Shown piece by piece: positions 18,325 to 29,700 of a DNA stretch of 64,000 bases. Each line of letters begins with the position of its first letter. Position 1 is the first letter of the stretch. The notes below the pieces were generated by a model. It made no database searches and had not been told where the DNA came from. It saw nothing but the letters and a program-made list of their open reading frames with translations. Where the stretch lies: the NCBI GenBank assembly GCA_033064195.1, contig JARBJD010000139.1, positions 119,215-183,214 of the forward strand, in the 5' to 3' direction. The stretch comes from Blattamonas nauphoetae (Eukaryota; Preaxostyla; Oxymonadida). Position numbers and translations under genes: made by a program.

Positions 18325-20755
18325 TCAGTAAGTGTCAAGCCATTTGATTTGACGGTTGAAATTAGCTCCAAGGAATTGCATCATTCCCAAGCCATGTTTG
18401 ATTCGATTAAAGGAGTCGAATGAATCCTTCTTCCTGACCAACAGGAAGTCTAGAACATCCTGCCAGCCTTCCTCCAGAAAGTGGTGAACTGTTCTTTGAA
18501 GCGTCTTCCATTCCGGTTTTTGATAGGAAGAATATCGTGTTTGACCGAGAAAGATATCGATGACAGATTTGTATTCATTGAAAAGTCTGTCATCAAGCAA
18601 TCCACAGACAATGCGAGAGAAGAATCCGATCCTGCTGAGAGCCTGAGCAATCACGTGCTGCTCACACAATCGGCAGAGATGGATGAATCCAGTCTCGCAT
18701 TGTTGTCTTTCTTCATATATTGGAAGAAACCGATGGATATAGAATCTGTAGAGAATGTCGATGGATGGAGTGATTAATCGTTCGAGCTGCGAGACAGTCA
18801 GTCGAGACGCACAGTGTGACAATTCAGGCAAGACTTTTGCTGTTAACTGGAGGAGTTGCAACGAGACAGAGTTGAAAGAGAGACGATTCTCGGGGATGGT
18901 TGGCATCACAACACCAACTGTCGCCAGATCCACATCGTCCCACTCGTCGAATGCTGGCTGAAGGGAGTGTGGCTTTGGGTTGAGGAGGCACTTGATGGGA
19001 CTAAGTGTGAAACAGTCGACGGGGAGAGAGATGAGTGTGTTGAATGCGTGGAAGTATTGTTCGGTTGATCTCCCCGCTTTTCTGAACAATTCCGGAAGAT
19101 ACACACATTTCAGTTGGCTCGTGTGAAACGCGTAAATCCGAAGGATCGTGTCGTCGTCGATGGGAGTGTCGCTTTCGAGCAGAGCAACAATTCTATCCAC
19201 CACATTCATGATCTCTTCGTCGGTGAGACGACAGACATGTTCAGATGTGAGAATGAAGGGTAGGGATGGTGACGAGAGGGCAGCCTCATCCATTGGTTTC
19301 CTAATTTCCGCTCGAAATGGCATTGTCAAGCTGTTTTCAAAATCTGGTTGAAAGAAAACTGTGAAGAAGTCAAGGATGATGTTGGCATTGTCGCGACGAA
19401 TCAACGCAAACGGATGAAGTGAGAGATGGATGAGGTAATCTCTTGTCTGTTCGACGAAAGTGTGACAGATCTCCAGTCACGGACAAAAGTAAGTGGTCAC
19501 CCCTTCCTGCATTTATGAACAGATGATTTTTCACACTTTTTTCGTAAACACTTCACATCACTGAAAGACGGAACTTTTTCAAATATAAAACAAGAATAGT
19601 GTGGTGAAGTGGAAATCAAGAGATTTGACTGATGTGCCCTGGGAGGCACTTTTGATTGCGGATGTCACAATATGTCTCCTCTTCCAAGAAGAGGAGATGT
19701 GACCTGTATAGTCTGTTCCTCCACTGAGAGCTCTCAACTTCCACTCCTCGCAGAGATACTGGACGATCCGCGACGAAAAAGTGTGTTTTCTCTCTTCTTC
19801 ATCCCTCTTCAGCCAGCTTTGGAAAGACATCAAACGCTCTCTCTGATGATGTTATTGAGTATTCTCACTTTCTCTCAATTGTAAAGACCTGCTGTAGAGA
19901 ACATGAGATTCGCACATTTTCTCCCACATTTTTTCACACCACAATTGTCAGCTCTCGATCGAACAAGGAGAGAAAAAGCATTCTGACCACAAGTTAAAGA
20001 GGTTGGAAGAGTTGCACGGTTGTCAGAAGAGGGATGAAGAAGAGAGAAAACACACTTTTTCGTCGCGGATCGTCCAGTATCTCTGCGAGGAGTGGAAGTT
20101 GAGAGCTCTCAGTGGAGGAACAGACTATACAGGTCACATCTCCTCTTCTTGGAAGAGGAGACATATTGTGACATCCGCAATCAAAAGTGCCTCCCAGGGC
20201 ACATCAGTCAAATCTCTTGATTTCCACTTCACCACACTATTCTTGTTTTATATTTGAAAAAGTTCCGTCTTTCAGTGATGTGAAGTGTTTACGAAAAAAG
20301 TGTGAAAAATCATCTGTTCATAAATGCAGGAAGGGGTGACCACTTACTTTTGTCCGTGACTGCTCGTCCAGTTCGCTTCGAATTTTGTCTTGCTCACACG
20401 ATTCAGCATGTTTTCGAATCTTCGCAAGATAAACTTTCACTGTGTGGATGAGGTGGATGTGGAGTGATTTGAATCCCTTTGTGAACGGTAACTTCGAAGG
20501 AGCGACTATTTCGAATACAGCAGCGAACCATCCACTCTGGATGTCTCTCAAAAGAGCCGCAGAGTTGAGAAGAGTTGTGAAGGAACTGACATGGGCGAGA
20601 ATGGAAGCAGCGTGGTCGGGTCGAGTTGGTGTCAAGAGAGAGCGGAGTGAGTTTGTCGGCCGTTCCATCGATGAAACGATTCTCGCCCCAACCACTTTCA
20701 TGTTCGCATTTCGGTTTTTGAGAGAGTTCATGGTGAAGCACAAGTGATAGTGCAA
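18325..20755 (-). pseudogene. 5'-truncated copy of the 916-residue helical-repeat gene, split by a transposon
   Basis: Read on the minus strand, 20755 to 20366 matches roughly residues 440-550 of the intact gene at 21764-24514 (TPTRPDHAASIL against PTRPHYAAALF; SKLPFTKGF against SKLPFTNEF). From 19470 to 18325 it continues with the remaining C-terminal part (DTPIDDDTILRIYAFHTSQL; DEWDDVDLATVGVVMPTIPE; RIGFFSRIVCGLLDD). A foldback element lies between them. Joining at the CTC duplication gives ELDEICHTF, which aligns with ELIEIRLTF of the intact gene. The 5' half is absent and an hAT element lies just upstream. It is a truncated copy rather than a working gene, although the C-terminal 359 codons are still open. 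Confidence 0.78.
19474..20362. mobile_element. Foldback DNA transposon, 889 bp, with 337-bp inverted repeats
   Basis: The arms 19474-19810 and 20026-20362 are inverted copies with no mismatch that I could find; they surround a 215-bp centre without a gene. The outer ends read CAGTCACGGACAAAAGTAAG and its complement. The 3-bp direct repeat CTC flanks the element (19471-19473 and 20363-20365). Removing the element plus one CTC restores the interrupted minus-strand frame (889 + 3 is 1 modulo 3, which matches the observed frame change). Each arm contains an inner hairpin around the CCTCTTC/GAAGAGG palindrome near 19680. The 84-codon open frames in each arm are mirror copies of each other and not genes. 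The terminal sequence looks Tc1/mariner-like to me, but the flanking duplication is not TA, so the superfamily is open. Confidence 0.92.
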
Positions 20756-20783
20756 ATCAGCAAATGGTTAAGTGTGGAGATGG

Positions 20784-21732
20784 ACAGTGTTGTCGGGCCC
20801 TTTGATTTGACTTAAGTCACGAGAAAATGACTTAGATCGAAGTCACGGCTGGAAATGACTTCGTTCTAAGTCACCGTCTTCCATAAGTGAATTTCTGAGA
20901 GAAAAATCGAGGATCACGGATGAAGTCATGAATATCAAGTATGAACAACTCTTTCACACAATCTTTTGGTAGAGACACATCATTACAAACGAAAATAGAG
21001 ACATGGAGCAGAGAGAAGTGCGGACAAAGCAGAACAAAACGTGACACAAGCCACAGCGACCATTCAGAAAATAGCCGTGATATAGTCAGAAAAAGGGGTT
21101 TTCCATCCGAGATGAGCACTCCACAGACGAGAGTCGGCGATTTGGGAATTTGATTAGTCATGAGAGAATCCGCCAGGATAAAAATTGTTGGATTGTTTTG
21201 TCGATCCATCGGAAGGTTGCTGACCAACGTGATGGAATCACCGAGAGATATGATGTAAAGAACAGGATATAAAGTCGAAAAAGGAAACACTTCCATACCT
21301 GACAGTTCTAGAAGTGATTGAAAGAAAGAGACGTCGCAGATCACCATATTTTTGTGATGAAGACTAAAGAGCACTTTCTGACACTTCTAGTCAATCCCTC
21401 ACAACTTTGTGAGTCATTTTCGTCAATTTGAATGTATCCCAATAGACACGGCAGTCCTGTTTGGACGGTGGGTACTCTTCATCTTGGATTGCTGAAGTTG
21501 TTTGTGAGGCTGTACTGTGGATAGTTGATTCACCTCGTTGAGAATCTGTTTTTTGTTCGAGAGGAAGTCCTAACGGCGAACGTTTGAGATTCATTTCAAG
21601 ATCACACCCATACAATTGAGTGAAAAGTGACAAATGACTTACTTTCGATGAAATTTGACTTAGTCTTAAGTCACGGAAAAAAAGTGAAAAGTAAGTCGAA
21701 TGACTTGGATCTAAGTCATTCCGACAACCCTG
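20784..21732. mobile_element. Non-autonomous hAT-type DNA transposon, 949 bp
   Basis: Perfect 8-bp direct repeats GAGATGGA lie at 20776-20783 and 21733-21740. Just inside, the ends read CAGTGTTGTCGG on the left and, in reverse complement, CAGGGTTGTCGG on the right; this is an hAT-style short terminal inverted repeat. Behind both ends are clusters of AAGTCA/TGACTT words in both orientations, the kind of subterminal repeats to which hAT transposases bind. There is no transposase domain. A 167-codon minus-strand frame (20871-21374) is of unknown meaning and may be captured host sequence. The element sits 24 bases upstream of the ATG at 21764, in the promoter/5' region of that gene. Confidence 0.9.
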
Positions 21733-21763
21733 GAGATGGAATCAAAGGGAAGATCCATCCAAC

Positions 21764-24514
21764 ATGCCTCCCAAGCATAAATTAGGGAGAAAACGCGTCA
21801 GAAACCCACCCAAGCTTCGGACAAAGCAAGTTCAATCTTCAACATCGGACATACACCTCGTTAATTCAACCACTCAAAACTCAGTTCAAAACGACAACGA
21901 ATCCTCCGTTGATACACATTCAATCCCATTCACGACGGATCTACTCACAATTACTGCTAATGATCGGCACTATGTTGGTGTCTCAAAACAGATTCTGCAA
22001 TACGAACTGAAAAGAAAACGAATCAATGTCGAAGCATTGATGAAACAACCACATCTAGAGGGTGATGGAATCAGTCTTCCGACCTCCACCACGTCAGATT
22101 GGAGATTGGTCTTGCAAGATTCAATCACGACTGATGATCTGCGGCAAGGGTGTATCTCGCTCTTCGAGCAAGTCAACTCCGGGCTGATAATGACACCAAA
22201 TGAAGTTTTTCATTCATCTTGTTTCCTGGAATACGCTGGCATCCACATGAAATATCACGAATATCCCCACAAAACACTCATCGGGACCGTTTTCCCCGAA
22301 GAGAAACACAACCCAACGAAACTGACGTCTGCCCTCACCAAGCTCGTTTGTCATCCGTCTGACAAGCTCAGAAAAGTTACTATCTCCTTCCTCCACGTAA
22401 ATTTCCTGAAATCTCCCAAACAAATATCTCCTTCGATAGCTACCACAGGATTGTTGCCCCAACTCTTCGAAAGCATGAAACCCCACGAAATGCCAATTAA
22501 TGGAATAACGATCGACTTCCATCACCACGTCACAACGATTGTGGATGATTTTTTCGACTGTTCCTCAGGGTTATTCTGCTTTCAACCCTGCATCACATCA
22601 TACTCCACTCTCCACGAAATCGTCGCATCTCAACCCATAAATCCCATTTCCCAGCCATTCTGCAACTATTTGCGGCATCTCATCGCCTCTCCAGCTTGCC
22701 CTCCTGATTGTCCCTCTGGAATCTCGCTCTTCTCGAAGATGAAGATTTATGCCAGAAACATCAATTCTTTTCACAGTTCTTCCTTCCATCTGGACATTGA
22801 ACCCATTTTTTATGAGCTAAGAGAGAATATGACGGAAGAACTTGCCTCGTTGTTGGATCTTCCCACCTCAAGGGAGACACTGTGCCAGCTCCTCTTTGGC
22901 GAACGCAAAGAAAGGGATAAACTCGGTTGGGTGGAGACCTTTGAAAGAATCCTTGTTCGACTGAGCGAGGGAAGACGCTTGTCAGATTTTGGACTCGAAG
23001 CTGTCCTGTGCTTAATGTCCAATCGTCCGGATGGTGTGAAAGCTATGCTCCAGCCAGACGGATCATTCTCACTCAAAGTGGATTACAAAGTCAAAGCAAC
23101 GTTGGAACTTCCCACATCGTTCATCAGCGCTCTCATCCCCACTCGGCCACACTACGCCGCTGCCCTTTTCACCCACTTCATTTACTTCTTCAGTACGATC
23201 AATCCTGCTTCTTTCGTGATCTTCATGAAGAATGGACCGTTCGCCAAATTGTTGGAAGCAGTCAATCCTTCGAAGTTGCCGTTCACAAATGAATTCCTCC
23301 CTCTCCACACACAACTCGTCCGAATGATGCAGGAGTATCTCGACAGACTTCTACTTGTTGTGGGATGGACCGGTTACGATCGATTACAAGGCGAACTGAT
23401 CGAGATTCGTCTCACTTTCCACAACCAGACAAGCGATTACATCGTCCATCTCGCACTCCACCCGTTCGCCTTGGATCGTCAAGGCAATGACAGCCCCATC
23501 CTTGGATTCTTCACTCATTTATCCCGAGATTACAGCAAACTCCGCGCTTCAAAACCTTTTCGAGATGAAGTGAGGAAGACAATTGATGCATCTGCACTCT
23601 CGTTGTCATCTCCACCCTTCATCCTCACATCTGAACTTGTACGTGATCTCGCCGGCGAAGAGATCATGAATGTTGTGGACAGAATTGTTGCTCTGCTCGA
23701 AAGCGACACTCCCATCGACGACGACACCATCCTTCGGATCTGCGCGTTCCTCACAAACAAACTGAAATATGTGTATCTTCCCGAATTGTTCCAAAAAGCT
23801 GGTCGAACGACCGAACAATACTTCCACACCCTCAACTCTCTCCTCTCTCTCCCCCTCGACTGTTTTGATCTCCATCCAATCAACTCTCTCCTCACCACGA
23901 AGCCACCCACACTTCAGCCCACATTCGATGAGTGGGACGATGTGGATCTGGCGACAGTTGGAATTGTGATGCCAACCATCCACGAGAACCGCATCTCTTT
24001 CAGCTCTGCCTCGTCGCAACTCATCAAATTAACTGTGAAAGCCCTGCATCATCTGTCACACTGCGCGACTCGACTGAGTCTCTCGCAACTCGAACGACTA
24101 CTCACCCCATCGGTCGAATTTCTCCGCAAATTCTTTTTCCGTCAGAACTCGACGAACAAAGAAGAACAACAATGTGAGGATGAATTCATCCATCTGAGAA
24201 GATTATGTATGCATCACGTGATTGCTCAGGCTCTCAGACGGATCGGATTCTTCTCTCGCATTGTACGTGGATTGCTCGATGACAGCCTTTTCGACAAATC
24301 CAAATATGTCATCAAACTCTTCATCAGTCACGCACGATATTCAAGCGATGAAGAAACAAACAGAAAAACACATCGACGAATAAGTCGACACTTTCTGGAG
24401 GAAGGCTGGCAGGATGCCTTGGACTTTGTCTCCGTCAAAAAGGTCGTCCACGGTTACTTTCGTCGAATCGAACATGTCAACAGAATGATGCTATTTCATG
24501 GAGCGAATGTGTAG
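21764..24514 (+). CDS. Helical-repeat protein, 916 residues, full-length family member
   Basis: The open frame is uninterrupted and starts with a basic leader (MPPKHKLGRKRVRNPPK), which could be a nuclear-localisation-like or disordered N-terminus. A long helical body follows with many Leu-rich segments; there is no signal peptide or transmembrane helix, so the protein is probably cytoplasmic or nuclear. Conserved blocks shared with the truncated minus-strand copy include LIPTRPHYAAALF, SKLPFTNEF, DTPIDDDTILRICAF and DEWDDVDLATVGIVMPTI, which defines a family with at least two members here. The frame ends with TAG. I know no biochemical function; ARM/HEAT-like scaffolding is an inference from the helical pattern. 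An hAT element has inserted immediately upstream and could have changed its expression. Confidence 0.7.
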   Translation: MPPKHKLGRKRVRNPPKLRTKQVQSSTSDIHLVNSTTQNSVQNDNESSVDTHSIPFTTDLLTITANDRHYVGVSKQILQYELKRKRINVEALMKQPHLEGDGISLPTSTTSDWRLVLQDSITTDDLRQGCISLFEQVNSGLIMTPNEVFHSSCFLEYAGIHMKYHEYPHKTLIGTVFPEEKHNPTKLTSALTKLVCHPSDKLRKVTISFLHVNFLKSPKQISPSIATTGLLPQLFESMKPHEMPINGITIDFHHHVTTIVDDFFDCSSGLFCFQPCITSYSTLHEIVASQPINPISQPFCNYLRHLIASPACPPDCPSGISLFSKMKIYARNINSFHSSSFHLDIEPIFYELRENMTEELASLLDLPTSRETLCQLLFGERKERDKLGWVETFERILVRLSEGRRLSDFGLEAVLCLMSNRPDGVKAMLQPDGSFSLKVDYKVKATLELPTSFISALIPTRPHYAAALFTHFIYFFSTINPASFVIFMKNGPFAKLLEAVNPSKLPFTNEFLPLHTQLVRMMQEYLDRLLLVVGWTGYDRLQGELIEIRLTFHNQTSDYIVHLALHPFALDRQGNDSPILGFFTHLSRDYSKLRASKPFRDEVRKTIDASALSLSSPPFILTSELVRDLAGEEIMNVVDRIVALLESDTPIDDDTILRICAFLTNKLKYVYLPELFQKAGRTTEQYFHTLNSLLSLPLDCFDLHPINSLLTTKPPTLQPTFDEWDDVDLATVGIVMPTIHENRISFSSASSQLIKLTVKALHHLSHCATRLSLSQLERLLTPSVEFLRKFFFRQNSTNKEEQQCEDEFIHLRRLCMHHVIAQALRRIGFFSRIVRGLLDDSLFDKSKYVIKLFISHARYSSDEETNRKTHRRISRHFLEEGWQDALDFVSVKKVVHGYFRRIEHVNRMMLFHGANV

Positions 24515-24705
24515 CCAGCCTGTTCGATTTGTTTATCGCTCGTTGATGCCACTCACACCTTCTCATTCATCTTCATCGCTACCAGACGTCCGTAACTCAT
24601 TCATCGTTCATGTCATTTCATTGAGAATTATCATCTCACGACGCCGATCCTTTCTTTCTGATCATAAATCTTTGTAGAAACGTCGAATCCCCGTCCAGTG
24701 CCGTC
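24515..24705. other. Spacer between convergent gene ends
   Basis: This short stretch lies between the TAG of the helical-repeat gene and the decayed C-terminus of a minus-strand surface gene. I see no feature in it. Confidence 0.4.
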
Positions 24706-26240
24706 ACACTGCACACACCACAACACCCGCCACAACCCCACCCACCACCAGCACTCCACACACACTTCACACAATCCCAACCATCAGAAGCGTCCGCTTG
24801 GGCTTGACTGCCTGCACAACAAACGACTCGGTTCCGACAAACGTTGACATGCCTGCCACTCCATCCACAAACAGCAGACGCACACGCCATTCGTTTGTAG
24901 AGTTTGTGGTGTTCGCGGAGATGGCGATGTGAAAGGCAGTGGAGTTGAGTGTGGACAGAACATCGATGTTTGTTGTGTTCTGCTCTTTTTCTGCTTTCGT
25001 TTTCTTCTCCTTCACAATCTCAAACAGCTGCAGCTTCAGTGGACAAGGGAACAGATCCTTCCCTTTCACACTCAAATCTGTTGCCCCTTCAGAACACGTC
25101 TCTTTCGACACATTTTCCATCGACGGAATGAACAGCAGCGAAGGCATCGACTCCATCTCAACGAACCGCCCTCCCATCCAGCACTCCTCTGTCCACATCC
25201 ACAGACTTGCGTTCGCTCGAATTGGGTCAGACAGTGACACTCCGTCCACTGAATGAAGCGAGTCAATCTCAACACGGTTACCTCTTCCGGTGCACACGAG
25301 GTTATGTTGCACAGGCCAGCCGTTCGCAGCAAACGACACGTTCGATACGAAAAGCGACGACGCGCGACCTGTCAGCTGGACAGCACCTGTTGGACAGCGA
25401 ACGAAGGAGGACGATTCGAGGCGCGCTTTGGAGTGGGTGAACCAGACAGCCACGCCTGCCTTGCTGCACATCTCTTCCGTGATCTCTGTGTTGGATGGAT
25501 GAGATTGAATCCGTGTCGAATTGTCATGTGGTGTGTCGACCTCTCCCACTCCTCCCTGCCCCTCAATCCGCGTTCCGTTGATCAGCACTGTCGAGCGGTA
25601 GAAATACAACAAGTTCCCGTGCTGAACATATCCTCGCAGCTCGCACTCCGAAATCGAACACTTCGACAGAGTGATCTCGGCTTGCGTTTCTTCGCTTCCC
25701 ATCTCCCGACGACTCTCCAACACACACGCCCCGCTGTTGATTCTGCTGATTCCGCGGAAGGACGTGTTTGAGATGAAAGCAACCAGCGCGAACTCGGCGG
25801 ACAATTCGGCTTTCACTTCTCGTGTCAGAAGGAGCCACGACCCATCCACAACTTGTGTCTGTCCCACGCGGCAGTGCGACATCATAAATTGGGATGCTCT
25901 GAACTGAACGCCGACGAAGATTGGGTTCTCTGTGAAGACAGGAAGTTGGTTGGGATTCTCGGTGGATGCGAAGAACGACACCGAATCGAACTCCACGTCG
26001 GAATCTGTGAACTCGAAGAGAGGAGGGAAGTGGAGTGTGTTGAGCTGGGCGGTGGCAGGGGCCGAGATCACACAATCGGAGAAGGTCACTGTGCTGCTCT
26101 TTCCAACAGCTGTGTCTGATGTCAGCAGGCAGGCGTAGTACGTCACAGCACTCGTCGAAACGGGAGGCCAAAATTCGATTTCATCATCATTCCTGTCCCT
26201 CTCGTCTTCGCACTCGAGGTCTTCCTCTCACTCAATCCTC
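24706..26240 (-). pseudogene. Decayed C-terminal half of a beta-helix surface protein
   Basis: The open part, 26146-24767 (459 codons), carries the family's Cys-containing short strands (CVISAPATAQ, SKCSISECEL, ESSSFVRCPTGAVQL) and the membrane-proximal domain also seen in the two kinase-tailed receptors: GKDLFPCPLKLQLFEI, then NEWRVRLLFVDG. It reaches the start of the membrane helix (RTLLMVGIV) and then stops at a TGA. The same frame continues SVCGVLVVGGVVAGVVVVCAV, clearly the rest of the helix, followed by another TGA. There is no signal peptide: the frame opens at about 26225 after an in-frame stop. No kinase tail follows. This is a 5'-truncated, disabled relative. Confidence 0.75.
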
Positions 26241-26321
26241 ACAATTCACCTACCCTTGCACTAATCCTGCGTATTTTGTCATTTCTCTCTCTTCGTTTTC
26301 TCATTATCTGCGATTCCCAAA

Positions 26322-26366
26322 ACCGATCAATTGATACCTCCGTCGCGGAGGTGTAAATTGATCGGT
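26322..26366. repeat. Short imperfect hairpin
   Basis: The arms 26322-26342 and 26346-26366 pair at 18 of 21 positions (ACCGATCAATT and ACCTCCG blocks, with a 3-base internal mismatch) around a 3-base loop. It lies in the 490-bp spacer between the decayed surface gene and the P-loop gene. It could be the remnant tip of a small foldback element or an RNA hairpin; there is nothing else to decide between these. Confidence 0.6.
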
Positions 26367-26734
26367 GGTGTCCAGATTCCGGTTTTGAACTTTAATTTCG
26401 GTGGACTCGATCAAGAGCGTGTCACTGGTTCTGATTGTTTCACCTTCGTGTCCCTATTTTAGTGGTAATGAAGACAGTTTGGGATAGTATTCAACCCGAT
26501 TTCTATCTCTGATTCGATCAGACCCATAGACGAAAAGACACAAGATCTTGACCAAGACTTTTGGCTCGGTCAGGCCAGTATACACAATTCTCACGAATGA
26601 TTCAATTCACCATCGACATCTCACTGGATCTCACAGACTCTAATATTTCCCACCATTTCCAATGACCAATAAGTGGGAACTATGGGTCTTGATCGCAGGT
26701 CAACATTCTACAAATTGCGAGAAAGATTGATTTC
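26367..26734. other. Upstream region of the P-loop gene
   Basis: This AT-rich stretch precedes the ATG at 26735. I see no gene in it and no promoter element that I can name. Confidence 0.35.
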
Positions 26735-29700
26735 ATGAGCGAAGATCATCCACCTCCCGGTTCTACTAACATCAAGGAATTAAATGAGGAACAACTCCGA
26801 CGAAAATTGGAGGAAACAGAGCAACAACTTAAACGGTTTGAACAAGAAAGAAAACAAGAAAAACAAGCAGTACAACAAAAGCAGCAAAGCCTAGTCAATA
26901 CCGTTATCGTGGATTCTCAATCTTACACAGTAAACAAGATCAAATCGATCATGCGAAAGTACTCCCCAGACTTGGAGAATCGTCTCCGTAAATCCATCAA
27001 CAATTTTCGATTCCTCCAAGATGGCCATATCTTCTTCACCAAGAATTGGCTGAAGAATGATGATAAAATCCTGTCGACACCCCTCCTCTTCCGTCCCATC
27101 TACAACACCATCCTCCATCCTGTGTTGAACTACATCCTCAAACACTTCGCCACCAAACAAAAACCCCCCATCCAGGTGCCGCTATCTTTATTTCTGGGGA
27201 CCAAGGGATTGGAAAAACGTCGCTGATGCTGATTCTGATGAGTGCCTTGACAAAGTTTTCCATCAAATATCTCTATCAAAAAGGGTCCGGAGAGCGGTAC
27301 CTCACAGACTTCAGCCACATGATCGGCGAAGGTGAAGATATGACATTTTCCTCCCACACTTCTCAAGTCTCAGAGAGTGGTGTCCTCGTCCGAATTTTCG
27401 ACGATTGTCTCCCAACCTCCAAGGATCTCAAACAAGAAACTCTATCGATCATCTTCACCTCTCCCGATCCAGACCGACTGAACTTAAAACCTCGTTCACC
27501 TCTGATCCGCCACGTCTTCCGCCTGCCGACGTTTTCGCTTGCTGAGGATGCTGTGGCAATGGTGGGCTGCACCCCAACCGTGCCCTTTTCTGTGCTCTCG
27601 CCGGAGGATATGGAGCTTCGGACAGAAGAGCAGATCATTCTCTATGACATCGAGAAACACAAAGAGGAGAGGGCCAGAAATCTCCCTTTCGAAAGTGAAA
27701 CCCCGATCATCTCACCCGAGCAAGAAACCGCACGACGATTTCTGAAAGAATCTGTCGACAAAACAGTTCAGGGAAGCAACCCTTGGAATCACTTTCGGAA
27801 CACCATCCTCCGACACCTCTACACAACTTCCACTCTTGGGAAAAACCAAAAACCTGTGCTAAAAGCATTCCTGTCCCAAGTGACAGATGAATATACTTGG
27901 GAAACCATCGTGGCACCGCTGAAAACTGCCATCAAATTCTTCAGTCAAATGGAAAACAATACAGTCTCCATTGTGAAGCACCTCAGAGAGTGTCCTGCAC
28001 TTCAGACGTCCATCGACCCGTTCTTCTTGACGTTGTATAGTGCGGTCCTGGACTCTCGGGGTCAGACAGAGGAAGAACGCTTCCGCCTGGTCATTGACAG
28101 GTGGATCAGCCTCTTCAGTCTTAATCCACCGAAACACGACAGGCAAGCGACGATTGTGAAAGAAGCGCTTATCCAGCTCATGCTCTCTGTTTGGAACCGT
28201 GCCGAGAACTCACCCACGACGACCTCAGAACAAGCTAAAACGGACGCACTTTTTGACTTCATTCTCACTCAAATTAAGGCGCCTCATGATTCCTCGTCAT
28301 CACTTGACGCAATTTCCAACTCGATCACGGAAACGATCCTGTCTGATCAGCCATCCGCCTCTGACCCACCTCAGTCTGAAAACTCCCTCACATCGCAGCT
28401 GAAGAGCCTGAAGGAACGTATCAAAGAACCAAACAAGCCTGACGTCGATGCTCGCGAAAAATTGCAGAAGAAAGTGGAGAAGATCAAGGAAGAGAGGGGA
28501 CGTGCAACTGAAAGTGCATTGCGATACCATCTCTTGGACACTTTAATTGACATCCTGCTCTTTCCTCCGTACGAGTCCAACCAAGCGGTTCTGCAGTCAC
28601 TCTTCACCCTGCCAACGGATGAGGAAAGGGATGCAGACATCGCTCTCCGAGACAACCTCATGTCTCTTCTCACCAAACCGAGGGAGGCAAAGAACCCTGC
28701 AGATGAGTTACTATCCTTTGTGGCAGAATTGATCCTGTATCTCCGCTTCGCCGAAGAGGCCCGATCATCTGCGAGCACAACAGTATCCATCGTCAATTTA
28801 CAAAACGGGAAGATGGCCCAGATTGTGAGTGATATTCTGATAAGGATCGTGGATCTCCAACACGAATCAGTGGAGAAGAGACTTCAAACTTTGAAACAAG
28901 AGATCAGCGATGCTCACGATCGACTGTCGTTGGTGTTGCTGATGGATCGCCACTTCGTCATCGCTCGAAACATGAATATTCTTGTATCTCCTCACTCGAT
29001 CCTGAAGGGATTGTCGGAACGACCAGAACAACCTCCTCACTCGATCCTGGAGGGATTGTCGGAACGACCTGAACAGCCTCCTCCAGGTTTGAATATCGAG
29101 CGAGAGCATGTGTTTCGACGAAATCTGAGAGACGCTGGGTTGAGTAAATGGCTCGCAAAAGCAACGAAGACACTCTTTCCTCTTGTGAACACGGCAGAGA
29201 ATGATCCTGAGAATGACGATGGTTCCTCAAGGGTACTCGACACATTGGAATTGTCCATTCTGACGAATGTGAACGGAGTCATCACGAAATTCTTCGCTGC
29301 TCATGAAAATGGACACAATCCTGTTGACAATCCAAAATGGCTGGCCATTCTTCGATCGATGATGAATACGATTCTCTTCCTGATCGACTCCGGAACCCCT
29401 CGAGGGTCTATCTTGAACGACTGCGAAGGACTTGAAAAGCTGCTGCAAACTGTCTTCAATGCACACCGGACTCATTTGACGAGAGTAGCTGACTACCCAA
29501 TGAATGGGAGAGTTCGTGATTACGATTCCGATTATGTGAATGATTTGACCATCTTCTCAACTCATTTCAGAACACTGAGAGATGAAGCAGATGACGAGCA
29601 GGACGATGAAGAAACTCATCCAGACTTTGATGTTGACTCTCTGAGAACTCTTCGACTCCCTCGAACACTCCAAATGAATGCCGAATCGCAGAATCGCCTG

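Noticed and set aside
19579-20257. Two 84-codon frames with almost identical protein on opposite strands
   Set aside because: They are the two arms of the foldback element mirrored; the coding appearance is incidental.
20871-21374. 167-codon minus-strand frame within the hAT element as a transposase
   Set aside because: It has none of the hAT catalytic or dimerisation-domain features that I know; it remains of unknown meaning.
27176-27205. Possible 30-base GT...AG mini-intron at the P-loop frame step
   Set aside because: Removing it would delete the first part of the Walker A motif, which is clearly coding in the next frame.
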